Shown here in pieces: positions 20,879-29,346 of a DNA stretch of 41,238 nucleotides. The stretch comes from JAKAJA01 sp037440125 (lineage in GTDB: Bacteria > Acidobacteriota > UBA4820 > DSQY01): contig JBBIUU010000017.1 of the NCBI GenBank assembly GCA_037440125.1, forward strand, positions 1-41,238, read 5' to 3'. Each line of letters begins with the position of its first letter. Position 1 is the first letter of the stretch. Under the pieces are notes generated by a model. That model ran no database searches and was not told the origin of the DNA. It saw only the letters and a list, made by a program, of their open reading frames with translations. Made by a program: the position numbers and the translations under genes.

Positions 20879-23827
20879 GTGTCCCAGCTGACCCGTGACG
20901 CCTGGAAGGCCTATTTCAAGGGCAACTATCTCCGGGCCGGCGACCTTTACAAAGCCGCGGGAGAGCGAGAGAAGGCCGTCAAGATGTATCTCAAGGGCGG
21001 CGACCTCGCGACGGCCGCGGAAGTGGAAGAGTCCCTGGGGCACATCCAGTCGGCGGTGGACCTCCTCCTGCGCCTCGGCGACACCACCTCGGCGGCCGAG
21101 GTCCTCGGCAGGCACGGGCACTACGCCCGCGCTGCCCAGCTCATGGGCGAGACCGGCAACAAGGCGCAGGCCGCCTACATCGCCCTGAAGGGCGGCAACG
21201 CGGCGCTGGCGGCGCAGTACTTCGAACAGTCGGGGCGTTTCATGGAGGCCGGGCGCCTCCTCATGCAGGAGGGGAACGTGGGCAAGGCGCTCCTCGTCCT
21301 CGAGCGCGCGCTCAAGAACATGCCCATGAGCGAGGCCCTCACGCCCTCCGAGCACCTGCAGAGCCGCGAGCAGATGGCCGAGATCGCGGGCTACCTCGAA
21401 CAGGGGCAGGCCTACGCGAGGGCCGCCGAGGTCTACGAGGCGCTCCACCGCGACCTCCAGGCGGGGCAGTGCTGGGAGGCCGCGAAGAGCTACACGAAGG
21501 CCATGGAGTGCTACCACCGCGCCGGCGCCCCGGACCGCGTGGCCGCGCTCGCGGACAAATCCGACGACACGCCCGCGGAGCTCCAGGCCGAGGCGCTCGT
21601 CGCGAAGGGCGAAACCGAGGAGGCCGCCCGCATCTTCGCCCGGGCCGGGATGCGCGAGCGCGCGGCGGCGCTCTTCGAGTCTTCCGGGAACCTCCCCAGC
21701 GCCGCCGAGCTTCGCCGGGAGATGGGCGACTTCGAGATGGCGGGCAACCTCTTCTACAGGGTCCAGGCGTACCTGCCCGCCGCCGAGTGTTTCCAGCAGG
21801 CCCAGCTCTTCTCCCTCGCCAAACAGTGCTACCTCGCCGCGGGCGACCAGCGCGCGGCGGGCCGGATGGCCTTCGAGGCGGGCGCGTGGGAGGAGGCGGT
21901 CGAGCTGGCGGCCTCGCACGAGGACCGGGAGGCCATCCTCCAGCGCCTCCAGGCCCTGCCGGAGTCGGCGGGCGACGTGGTGCGCGTCCGGCTCCTCAAG
22001 GCCCGGCTCTTCGCCATGATGGACCAGCCCGAACTCGTCCTGACCTGCCTCGAGGGCCTGCCCGAAACCCAGGGCGAGCGCGAGATGTGGCGCCTCTACC
22101 TCACCGGTAGGGCGCTCGAGGAGCTCGGCGACTACGAGCAGGCCACGGACGCCTACCGGCGCGTCCTCTCGCTCAACGTGGCCTTCCAGGACGTCCGCGA
22201 GCGGATGGAGGAGGTCTCGAAGCAGCCCGCTCCCGCCCAGGGCCGGTACGCTCGCGGCACGGCGCTCGGCGAGGGGAGGTACGGCCTGTGGTTCGAGGGC
22301 CGCGACGAGGCGCTCCGCCTCCCCGTCCGGCTCCTCGTCTCGGGCGCGGACCGCCCTCCCGCCCGCCTCGTCGAGGACCGCGAGGAGCTCCAGCGGCTCC
22401 TGGGGCTCGCCCACCCCGCCGTCCTCGCGCTCAGGGACGTGGAGCGGAGCCGGAAGGAGGTCCTCATGGTCTACGAGGACTTCGGCGGTCGGCCCGTCGC
22501 CGAATGGCTCCGCGAGGGCTACCAGCCTTCCGTCATGGCCGCCCTCGACAAGCTGAGGCAGATCATCGAGGCGCTCTCGGAGGCCCACGCGCGCCGGGTG
22601 CTCCACGGGCACATCTCGCCCGACTCGGTCCTCCTCGACGCCGAGGGGCGCGTCAAGGTGCAGGGGTTCGGCGTGGTGCGCTCCTACGAGGACCTCGAGC
22701 TCAGGTCGGCCTCCGACCCCCTCGCGCTCTACCTGCCGCCGGAGACCACGCTCCACGGCAACCTGAGCATCTCGTCGGACCTCTATGGCGCGGGCGCCCT
22801 GTTCATCCACCTGGTCTCCGGCCACCCGCCCGTCACGCCGCAGCCCGGCGACCTCTCGCTCCGATCCTGGGACGACGCGCTGTTCAAGGGGCTCTCCCTG
22901 AGCGCCGCGGCCCGGGACGTGGTGCGGCGGCTCCTCGCCCCGGACCTCATGGACCGCTACGGCACCGCCGAGGACGCGCTCCGGGACCTGGGCGCGCTCG
23001 AGCTGCCGCCGGGCTCCGTCATCGCGGGCCGTTACGAGATCCTCGACGAGCTCGGCCGGGGCGGCATGGGGCAGGTGTTCCGTGTGAAGGACCGCGACCT
23101 GGACGAGGTGGTGGCGCTCAAGACCCTGCGCCGCCGCCCCGACATGGACGAGGCCTCCCGCGCGAGGTTCCTTCGCGAGATCAAGCTCACGAGGAAGATC
23201 ACGCACCCCAACGTGATCCGCGTCTTCGACCTCGGCACGTGGCGCGACCTCAGCTTCCTCACCATGGAGTACGTCCCGGGCCGGACGCTGAGCCAGTGGA
23301 TGCGCGAAGGCGAGGGCCGGAAGGCGAACCTCCGGCATAAGGTGGAGATCCTGCGAGGCATCGCGGACGGCCTCTCCGAGGCGCACCGCCTCGGCATCGT
23401 CCACCGGGACCTCAAACCGCAGAACGTGATCCTCACGCCGGCGGGCATCCCCAAGCTCCTCGACTTCGGCATCGCCTACGTGGCCGTGGAGGAGTCCGCC
23501 GAGCTCACCGGCGAGGGCCGCTTCGTGGGCTCGCCCAAGTACGTCTCGCCCGAGCAGATCCAGGGCCAGCCCCTGGACGCGAGGTCCGACATCTACTGCT
23601 TCGGGCTCCTCGCCTACTTCCTCGTGACGGGGCAGGACCCCTTCAGCGGGGAGAACCCTGCCCTCATCGTCCTCAAGCAGCTCAAGGAGCAGCCCGTGCC
23701 GCCGTCGAGGCTCGTGCGCCTCCCGGCCCGGCTGGAGCAGCTCGTCCTGTGGTGCCTGAACAAGAGCCCCAAGGATCGCCCGGCGAGTCTCGGCGAGGTC
23801 AGCTCGGTCCTGAAGGAGATCGTATGA
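20879..23827 (+). CDS. helical-repeat / pseudokinase / Ser-Thr kinase tandem protein
   Basis: 982 residues, soluble (no membrane segment). Residues 1-450 are short TPR-like helical hairpins repeating about every 20 residues (A-x-x-Y-x-x-x-G pattern). Residues 457-700 form a protein-kinase fold that has lost its catalytic residues: HRD is HGH (576-578), the following Lys and Asn are Ser, DFG is GFG (596-598), and no VAIK lysine is evident, although a GEGRYG glycine loop remains. Residues 719-980 are an intact Ser/Thr kinase: GRGGMG loop, VALK (K748), HRDLKPQN (842-849), DFG (862-864), SPEQ. Ordinary bacterial PknB-type kinases carry the kinase at the N terminus. The GTG at 20879 follows GGAGG; the frame is open 35 codons further upstream without a site. 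The stop overlaps the phoH start (ATGA). Substrate and stimulus are unknown. Confidence 0.9.
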   Translation: MSQLTRDAWKAYFKGNYLRAGDLYKAAGEREKAVKMYLKGGDLATAAEVEESLGHIQSAVDLLLRLGDTTSAAEVLGRHGHYARAAQLMGETGNKAQAAYIALKGGNAALAAQYFEQSGRFMEAGRLLMQEGNVGKALLVLERALKNMPMSEALTPSEHLQSREQMAEIAGYLEQGQAYARAAEVYEALHRDLQAGQCWEAAKSYTKAMECYHRAGAPDRVAALADKSDDTPAELQAEALVAKGETEEAARIFARAGMRERAAALFESSGNLPSAAELRREMGDFEMAGNLFYRVQAYLPAAECFQQAQLFSLAKQCYLAAGDQRAAGRMAFEAGAWEEAVELAASHEDREAILQRLQALPESAGDVVRVRLLKARLFAMMDQPELVLTCLEGLPETQGEREMWRLYLTGRALEELGDYEQATDAYRRVLSLNVAFQDVRERMEEVSKQPAPAQGRYARGTALGEGRYGLWFEGRDEALRLPVRLLVSGADRPPARLVEDREELQRLLGLAHPAVLALRDVERSRKEVLMVYEDFGGRPVAEWLREGYQPSVMAALDKLRQIIEALSEAHARRVLHGHISPDSVLLDAEGRVKVQGFGVVRSYEDLELRSASDPLALYLPPETTLHGNLSISSDLYGAGALFIHLVSGHPPVTPQPGDLSLRSWDDALFKGLSLSAAARDVVRRLLAPDLMDRYGTAEDALRDLGALELPPGSVIAGRYEILDELGRGGMGQVFRVKDRDLDEVVALKTLRRRPDMDEASRARFLREIKLTRKITHPNVIRVFDLGTWRDLSFLTMEYVPGRTLSQWMREGEGRKANLRHKVEILRGIADGLSEAHRLGIVHRDLKPQNVILTPAGIPKLLDFGIAYVAVEESAELTGEGRFVGSPKYVSPEQIQGQPLDARSDIYCFGLLAYFLVTGQDPFSGENPALIVLKQLKEQPVPPSRLVRLPARLEQLVLWCLNKSPKDRPASLGEVSSVLKEIV

Positions 23828-25122
23828 GCCGCATCTACGTCCTGGACACCAACGTCCTGCTCCACGACCCCCGAAGCATCCACCGCTTCCAGGAGCACGA
23901 GGTGGTGATCCCCATCTGGGTGATCGAGGAGGTGGACCGCTTCAAGCGAGACGTGTCGGACCTGGGGAGGAACGCCCGCGAGGTCTCCCGCGAGCTCGAC
24001 CGCCTGCGCCTCAAGGGCCCGCTGTCGAGCGGCGTGGCCCTGGAGAACGGCGGGACGGTGCGGGTCGTGGTGGAGCGGGTGGGCAGCGACATCCCGCCGT
24101 CCATCCGCGAGGGCAGCGCGGACAACCTCATCCTGAGCGTGGCGCTCCACTACAAGCGCCAGGGCCAGGACGTGGTCTTCGTCACCAAGGACACGAACCT
24201 CCGCATCAAGGCCGACGCCCTGGGCGTGCCGGCCGAGGACTACGAGACCGACAAGGTCCAGATCGACGAGCTGTACCAGGGATGGCGCACGATCACCGTC
24301 CCGAGGAAGACCCTCGACGCCCTCTTCTCCAAGAAGTGCGTCGGCAACGAGTGGGAGCTCCACCCCAACGAGATGGCCCTCCTCGTGGACGAGGAGAACC
24401 CCTCGCACACGGCCCTCGCCAAGCACGTGCCCTCGGAGGACGTCCTCCACCCCGTGGAGGAGGCCAAGCCGCTGTGGGGCATCTCGCCGCGCAACAAGGA
24501 GCAGCGCTTCGCGGTGGACCTGCTGCTCAACGACCAGATTCCGCTCGTGACGCTCGTGGGCAAGGCCGGCACCGGCAAGACGCTCCTGGCGCTGGCCGTG
24601 GGCCTGCACAAGGTGTCGGACCAGCAGGTCTACCAGCGCCTCCTCGTGACGCGCCCCATCTTCCCCATGGGCCGCGACATCGGGTTCCTGCCCGGCGAGC
24701 TGGAGGAGAAGCTCAAGCCCTGGATGCAGCCCATCTTCGACAACCTCGAGCTCCTGCTCAACCTCTCGTACAGCAACCGCGGGCACGACGCGTACCGGGA
24801 GCTCGTGGACCAGCGCATCCTCCAGATCGAGGCGCTGACGTACATCCGCGGCCGGTCCATCCCGAGCCAGTACATGATCATCGACGAGGCGCAGAACCTC
24901 ACGCCGCACGAGGTGAAGACGATCATCACGAGGGCCGGCGAGAACACGAAGGTCATCCTCACCGGGGACCCCTACCAGATCGACAACCCCTACATCGACA
25001 GCTCCTCGAACGGGCTCACCTACGTGGTGGAACGGTTCAAGGACCAGCCCCTCGCGGGCCACATGACCCTCGCCCGCGGCGAGCGCTCGGACCTGGCGGA
25101 GATCGCCGCGAACGTGCTGTGA
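23824..25122 (+). CDS. PIN domain-PhoH family ATPase
   Basis: 432 residues. Residues 1-140 are a PIN ribonuclease domain (YVLDTNVLLHD with the acidic D8; SADNLILSVAL; VFVTKDTNLRIKA), and about 225-432 a PhoH-type P-loop domain: Walker A GKAGTGKT (246-253), Walker B MIIDEAQN (351-358), TGDPYQID. This is the PhoH2/YlaK layout; the mycobacterial PhoH2 is an RNA helicase coupled to an RNase, so an RNA-processing role is inferred. The start overlaps the kinase stop by 4 bases, so the kinase and this protein are made in a coupled way and may act on each other. An upstream in-frame ATG (23749) lies inside the kinase gene and is rejected. Confidence 0.95.
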   Translation: MSRIYVLDTNVLLHDPRSIHRFQEHEVVIPIWVIEEVDRFKRDVSDLGRNAREVSRELDRLRLKGPLSSGVALENGGTVRVVVERVGSDIPPSIREGSADNLILSVALHYKRQGQDVVFVTKDTNLRIKADALGVPAEDYETDKVQIDELYQGWRTITVPRKTLDALFSKKCVGNEWELHPNEMALLVDEENPSHTALAKHVPSEDVLHPVEEAKPLWGISPRNKEQRFAVDLLLNDQIPLVTLVGKAGTGKTLLALAVGLHKVSDQQVYQRLLVTRPIFPMGRDIGFLPGELEEKLKPWMQPIFDNLELLLNLSYSNRGHDAYRELVDQRILQIEALTYIRGRSIPSQYMIIDEAQNLTPHEVKTIITRAGENTKVILTGDPYQIDNPYIDSSSNGLTYVVERFKDQPLAGHMTLARGERSDLAEIAANVL

Positions 25123-25150
25123 GGCCGCGCGGCGGACGGAGGAGGACAGC

Positions 25151-25774
25151 GTGAGTCGGACGGAGGGGGCGACCGGAGGCACGACGGGCGACGGCCGCAG
25201 GGGCCGGCGCCCCGGGCTGCGCCCCGTCGCCGTCCTCCTGGCCCTCGCGCTCCTCCTGGCGGCCCTGCCCTCCCCCGCGAGCGGCACGCCCAGCCCCGCC
25301 GTCAAGAACATGACCTACCGCTTCCAGGACAGCAACATCCTCGTGTCCCTGGAGGTGGCGAACGCCTTCGACCGGCCCGACATGAAGGAGGCGATCCTCT
25401 CCACGAGGCCGGTCAACATCACCTACACCGTCGAGATCCTCAAGCACAGGACGGCGTGGACGAACAGGACCATGGTCCGGCACAAGGTCGTCCACCGCGC
25501 CACCTACGACAACCTCACCCACCAGTTCGCGCTCGAGACCTTCGTGGACGGGAAGAAGACGGACGAGCGCGTCGTGGAGACCTACGAGGAGGCGGTGAGC
25601 TACCTCGAGCGCCTGGACAACTTCGTGGTCACCTCGGTGGCGAACCTCGACCCCTCCAGCCAGGGCACCTACTCGGTGCGCGCCATGGTCCACCTGCTCG
25701 ACGACTTCGCGCTCTGGATCATCCCCTGGGACGTCCAGACACCCTGGCACGACGTGCCCATGGACACGCCATGA
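25151..25774 (+). CDS. DUF4390 exported protein
   Basis: 207 residues. Seen: a basic N terminus and a hydrophobic signal (LRPVAVLLALALLLAALPSPASG, about residues 24-45), then a beta-rich domain with YRFQDSNILVSLEVANAF, LSTRPVNITYTVEIL and FALWIIPWDV, the pattern of DUF4390. In several phyla this family is encoded directly before an NtrY-like sensor kinase, as here, and may be its periplasmic input partner; that role is inferred from gene order. The GTG start at 25151 has GGAGGA upstream. It begins 28 bases after phoH and its stop overlaps the sensor kinase start (ATGA). Confidence 0.85.
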   Translation: MSRTEGATGGTTGDGRRGRRPGLRPVAVLLALALLLAALPSPASGTPSPAVKNMTYRFQDSNILVSLEVANAFDRPDMKEAILSTRPVNITYTVEILKHRTAWTNRTMVRHKVVHRATYDNLTHQFALETFVDGKKTDERVVETYEEAVSYLERLDNFVVTSVANLDPSSQGTYSVRAMVHLLDDFALWIIPWDVQTPWHDVPMDTP

Positions 25775-27888
25775 GGTCCCGCCTCTCCCCCCGCGTCTCC
25801 GTGATCCTCCTCGCGGGCGCCGGCCTCGCGCTCGTCCTCGGCTTCATCTTCGCCACACGGCACATGCAGGACACCTCGGGCCTGACGCCCGCGGGGAGCT
25901 ACCTGCTCACGGTCCTCTCCCTGGCTAACCTGCTGCTCATGACGGTGCTCCTCTTCATCCTCTTCCGGGAGCTCGTGAAGGGATTCCTCGAGTGGCGGCG
26001 CCAGCGCGAGGGAGCGCGCTTCCGGACGCGCCTCCTCACGGCCTTCGTCCTCCTCGGGCTCCTGCCCTCCCTGCTCCTCTTCGTGGGCGCCATCACGCTC
26101 ATCGAGTCGAGCGTGGACCGCTGGTTCAGCTCGCCCGTGAGCGGCCTCACCACCGCCGGCCAGCAGCTCGTGGACGACTCCCTCGACCTCGTGCGCGACC
26201 AGACCTACCGCAAGGCGCAGGCGCTCGCGTGGCAGCTCCGGCAGGTGCCCGAGGAGTTCCGTCCCGCGCTCGCGGCCCAGCTCTTCAAGGCGGGCGATCT
26301 GGACGGAATGGCCCTCGTGACCCGCGCCGGCACGGTGGTCCTCAGGGAGCCCCCGACGTTCGCGGTGCCGAGAGCCTACACGCTGAACAAGATCTTCCAG
26401 ACGGGCGGGCTCAAGGGGTGGATCGACCTCACGCCGCCCCCCACGGTGCTGAGCGGCGTGACGGTGCAGGGCGAGCTGGGCGTGGCCGTGGGCACGCACC
26501 TGCCCCAGCGCATGTTCGAGCGCGCCCGCTTCATCGCCGAGAACAACCAGCAGTACCTCCGCGTCCGCAGCCAGCGCAAGGCCATGAAGACCTCCATGGT
26601 CTCGTCCTTCCTCGCGCTCACGCTCCTCGTGACCTTCGTGGCGGTGTGGGTCGGGTCCCGCCTGTCGCGCGAGATCAGCGTGCCGCTGCAGCTCCTCCTG
26701 GAGGGCACGGAGGAGGTCTCCCGCGGGAACCTCTCGCATCGCATCGACTACGAGGCGAGGGACGAGATCGGCGTGGTAGTCGGGTCTTTCAACCGGATGA
26801 CCCGCGAGCTCGAGGTGAGCAAGAGCGAGCTGGAGCTGAGCAACGCCGAGCTCCGCCTCACCACCGACGCCGCCGAGCGCGGCCGCCGCTACATCGAGAC
26901 CCTCCTGGAGACCCTCAACATCGGCGTCGTCTCTACGGGGCCCGACGGGGAGATCCGCACGCTCAACACCAAGGCCCGGGAGATCCTCGGCGTGGAGCGC
27001 GGGCAGTCGCTGCGGAGCGTGGTGTCGCGGCCCGAGTGGGCCCCCGTCCAGGTGACCCTGGCGACGCTGCCCCACCGTCCCGTATTCAACCAGGAGATGA
27101 CGCTGAGCGCGCGGGACGGCCAGATGATCCTCTCGGTCTCCGCGGCCCCCCTGCGCGACCCCTCGGGGCACGTCTTCGGGAACCTCATCATCCTCGAGGA
27201 CATCAGCGCCCTGTCCCGGGCCCAGCGCATCGCGGCCTGGCAGGAGGCGGCCCAGCGCATGGCCCACGAGATCAAGAACCCGCTGACGCCCATCCGGCTC
27301 AGCGCCCAGCGCGTGCACAAGAAGGCCCTCGAGCACGCCCCCGACCTTCAGCAGGCGGCCGTCGAGGGCACGGAGGCCATCGAGCGCGAGGTGGAGGCCA
27401 TGATGACCATGGTCAACGCCTTCTCCAAGTTCGCCCGCCTCCCGGAGCTCAAGGCGAGGCCCGCGCACCTGCCGGACCTCATCCGCGACACCGTGGCCGC
27501 CTACCAGACGGCCTCCTCCGAGGTGACGTTCCGGCTCGACCTCCAGGAGCCCTTCCCCCCCGTGCGCATGGACACCGAGCACATGGGGCGCGTGTTCAAG
27601 AACCTGCTGGAGAACGCCCTGCAGGCCATGGAGACGGGCGGAACGGTGTGGATCACCCTGCGCGAGGAGGGGGGCGAGGCCGTGGTGAAGGTGCGCGACA
27701 CGGGGCACGGCATCAGGCCCGAGGACAAGCCCAAGCTCTTCCTCCCCTACTTCTCGACCAAGAAGAAGGGCACGGGGCTCGGCCTGGCCATCGTGGCCAG
27801 GATCCTCGAGGAGCACGGCGGCGAAATCCACGTGGACGAGACCATCTCCGAGGGCGCGGGGTTCATCGTGACCCTGCCGATGGCATAG
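25771..27888 (+). CDS. NtrY-like membrane sensor histidine kinase
   Basis: 705 residues. Seen: hydrophobic segments near 9-29, 43-68, 88-113 and 275-297, leaving an extracytoplasmic stretch of about 160 residues between the third and fourth; a HAMP domain (about 298-350); a PAS domain (about 372-480, with NIGVVSTGPDGEI); a HisKA domain with MAHEIKNPLTPIRLSAQR, phospho-accepting H499; and an ATPase domain with NLLENALQAM (N box), DTGHGI (G1) and GTGLGLAIV (G2). The HEIKNPLTPI box and the layout are typical of NtrY. It is coupled to DUF4390 upstream and followed by an NtrX-like regulator after a 78-base spacer with a 7-base tandem repeat. The signal is unknown. Confidence 0.93.
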   Translation: MRSRLSPRVSVILLAGAGLALVLGFIFATRHMQDTSGLTPAGSYLLTVLSLANLLLMTVLLFILFRELVKGFLEWRRQREGARFRTRLLTAFVLLGLLPSLLLFVGAITLIESSVDRWFSSPVSGLTTAGQQLVDDSLDLVRDQTYRKAQALAWQLRQVPEEFRPALAAQLFKAGDLDGMALVTRAGTVVLREPPTFAVPRAYTLNKIFQTGGLKGWIDLTPPPTVLSGVTVQGELGVAVGTHLPQRMFERARFIAENNQQYLRVRSQRKAMKTSMVSSFLALTLLVTFVAVWVGSRLSREISVPLQLLLEGTEEVSRGNLSHRIDYEARDEIGVVVGSFNRMTRELEVSKSELELSNAELRLTTDAAERGRRYIETLLETLNIGVVSTGPDGEIRTLNTKAREILGVERGQSLRSVVSRPEWAPVQVTLATLPHRPVFNQEMTLSARDGQMILSVSAAPLRDPSGHVFGNLIILEDISALSRAQRIAAWQEAAQRMAHEIKNPLTPIRLSAQRVHKKALEHAPDLQQAAVEGTEAIEREVEAMMTMVNAFSKFARLPELKARPAHLPDLIRDTVAAYQTASSEVTFRLDLQEPFPPVRMDTEHMGRVFKNLLENALQAMETGGTVWITLREEGGEAVVKVRDTGHGIRPEDKPKLFLPYFSTKKKGTGLGLAIVARILEEHGGEIHVDETISEGAGFIVTLPMA

Positions 27889-27901
27889 AGGAAGCAGGCA
27901 T

Positions 27902-27926
27902 GAGGCGCGAGGCGCGAGGCGCGAGG
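27902..27926 (+). repeat. 7-base tandem repeat after the sensor kinase gene
   Basis: GAGGCGC occurs three times in exact tandem (27902-27922) followed by GAGG. It starts 13 bases after the stop. The same unit, and its reverse complement, recur after rseP at 34604-34679. Confidence 0.75.
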
Positions 27927-27966
27927 AAGAGATCAGGTTTGAGCGGGGAGAGAAGCGGGAGCGAGC

Positions 27967-29346
27967 ATGCCTAAAGGCTCCATCTTCATCGTCGACGACG
28001 AGGCCGGGATCCGGAGCACGCTCCGGCAGATCCTGGAGGACGAGGGCTACGCGGTGGAGGAGGCGGAGAGCGGCGAGCAGGCCCTCCCCCTCGCCGCCGC
28101 CGAGGACTTCGACGTCATCCTCCTGGACGTGTGGCTGCCGGGCATGGACGGGCTCGAGGTCCTGACGCGCCTGCGCGAGCAGGGCGTCCCCTCGGAGGTC
28201 CTCGTCATCTCGGGCCACGGCAACATCGAGACTGCCGTGCGCGCCACCAAGCTCGGGGCTTTCGACTTCATCGAGAAGCCCCTCTCCCTCGAGCGGGTCG
28301 TCCTCACGGTGTCCAACGCGCTGAAGAAGCGCCGGCTCGAGGAAAAGAACCGCCTCCTGCAGATGCGCATGCAGGAGGAGATCACGCTCGTGGGGGAGAG
28401 CGACGCCATCCTCCGGCTCAAGGAGCAGATCCGCCGCGCCGCGCCCACCGCAGGCCGCGTGCTCATCTACGGCGAGAACGGCACGGGCAAGGAGCTCGTC
28501 GCGCGCCTGATCCACGCCTACAGCGACCGATCGGAGGAGCCCTTCATCGAGCTCAACTGCGCGGCCATCCCCTCGGAGCTCATCGAGAGCGAGCTCTTCG
28601 GCCACCGCAAGGGGTCGTTCACGGGCGCCATCGAGCACAAGAAGGGCAAGTTCCTACAGGCCGACGGCGGGACCCTCTTCCTGGACGAGGTGGGCGACAT
28701 GAGCTGGGCCACCCAGGCCAAGGTCCTGCGCGTCCTCCAGGAGCAGACCTTCGAGCCGGTGGGCGGCACGGAGAGCCTCCGCGTGGACGTGCGCGTGCTC
28801 GCGGCCACGAACAAGAACCTGCCCGACGAGATCGGCGCGGGGCGCTTCCGGCAGGACCTCTTCTACCGCCTCAACGTCCTCCCCATCGTGGTGCCGCCCC
28901 TCAGGGAGCGCGCCTCCGACGTGCCCCTGCTGTGCAACTACTACCTCGCCTTCTTCTCCAAGCAGTACGGCAAACCCCCGAAGGCGCTCGGCCGCGACGC
29001 CGTGGACGCCCTCCTCGGCTACGGGTGGCCGGGGAACGTCCGCGAGCTGAGGAACCTCATGGAGTGGCTCATCATCATGGTGCCCTCGCCGGAGGTCCGC
29101 GCGTCGGACCTCCCCATCCAACCGGGCGGCGCCGCGCCCGCGCCCGAGGTGGCGCTCCCCTGGTCGGGACCGCTCAAGGAGGCGCGGGAGGCCTTCGAGC
29201 GGGAGTTCATCCGGAGGGCCCTCGGGCGCCACGGCGGCAACGTCTCGCGCACCGCCGAGGAGCTCGAGATCGAACGGAGGCACCTCTACCGCAGGCTGGC
29301 GACGCTGGGCATGCAGAAGGAGAACGACCATGGTCATGATCAATAG
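27967..29346 (+). CDS. NtrC-family (NtrX-like) sigma-54 response regulator
   Basis: 459 residues. Receiver domain 1-120 with D10-D11, phospho-accepting D54 (ILLDVWLPGMDG) and K104; AAA+ sigma-54 interaction domain about 140-375 with Walker A GENGTGKE (169-176), Walker B near 237-241 (TLFLDEVGD) and R-finger region; C-terminal Fis-type helix-turn-helix (NVSRTAEELEIERRHLYRRL). The sigma-54 contact loop, normally GAFTGA, reads GSFTGA here (216-221); the essential F-T-G are kept. Cognate partner of the sensor kinase upstream. No -24/-12 site was firmly found in the window. Its last 17 bases overlap the mglA-like gene. Confidence 0.94.
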   Translation: MPKGSIFIVDDEAGIRSTLRQILEDEGYAVEEAESGEQALPLAAAEDFDVILLDVWLPGMDGLEVLTRLREQGVPSEVLVISGHGNIETAVRATKLGAFDFIEKPLSLERVVLTVSNALKKRRLEEKNRLLQMRMQEEITLVGESDAILRLKEQIRRAAPTAGRVLIYGENGTGKELVARLIHAYSDRSEEPFIELNCAAIPSELIESELFGHRKGSFTGAIEHKKGKFLQADGGTLFLDEVGDMSWATQAKVLRVLQEQTFEPVGGTESLRVDVRVLAATNKNLPDEIGAGRFRQDLFYRLNVLPIVVPPLRERASDVPLLCNYYLAFFSKQYGKPPKALGRDAVDALLGYGWPGNVRELRNLMEWLIIMVPSPEVRASDLPIQPGGAAPAPEVALPWSGPLKEAREAFEREFIRRALGRHGGNVSRTAEELEIERRHLYRRLATLGMQKENDHGHDQ

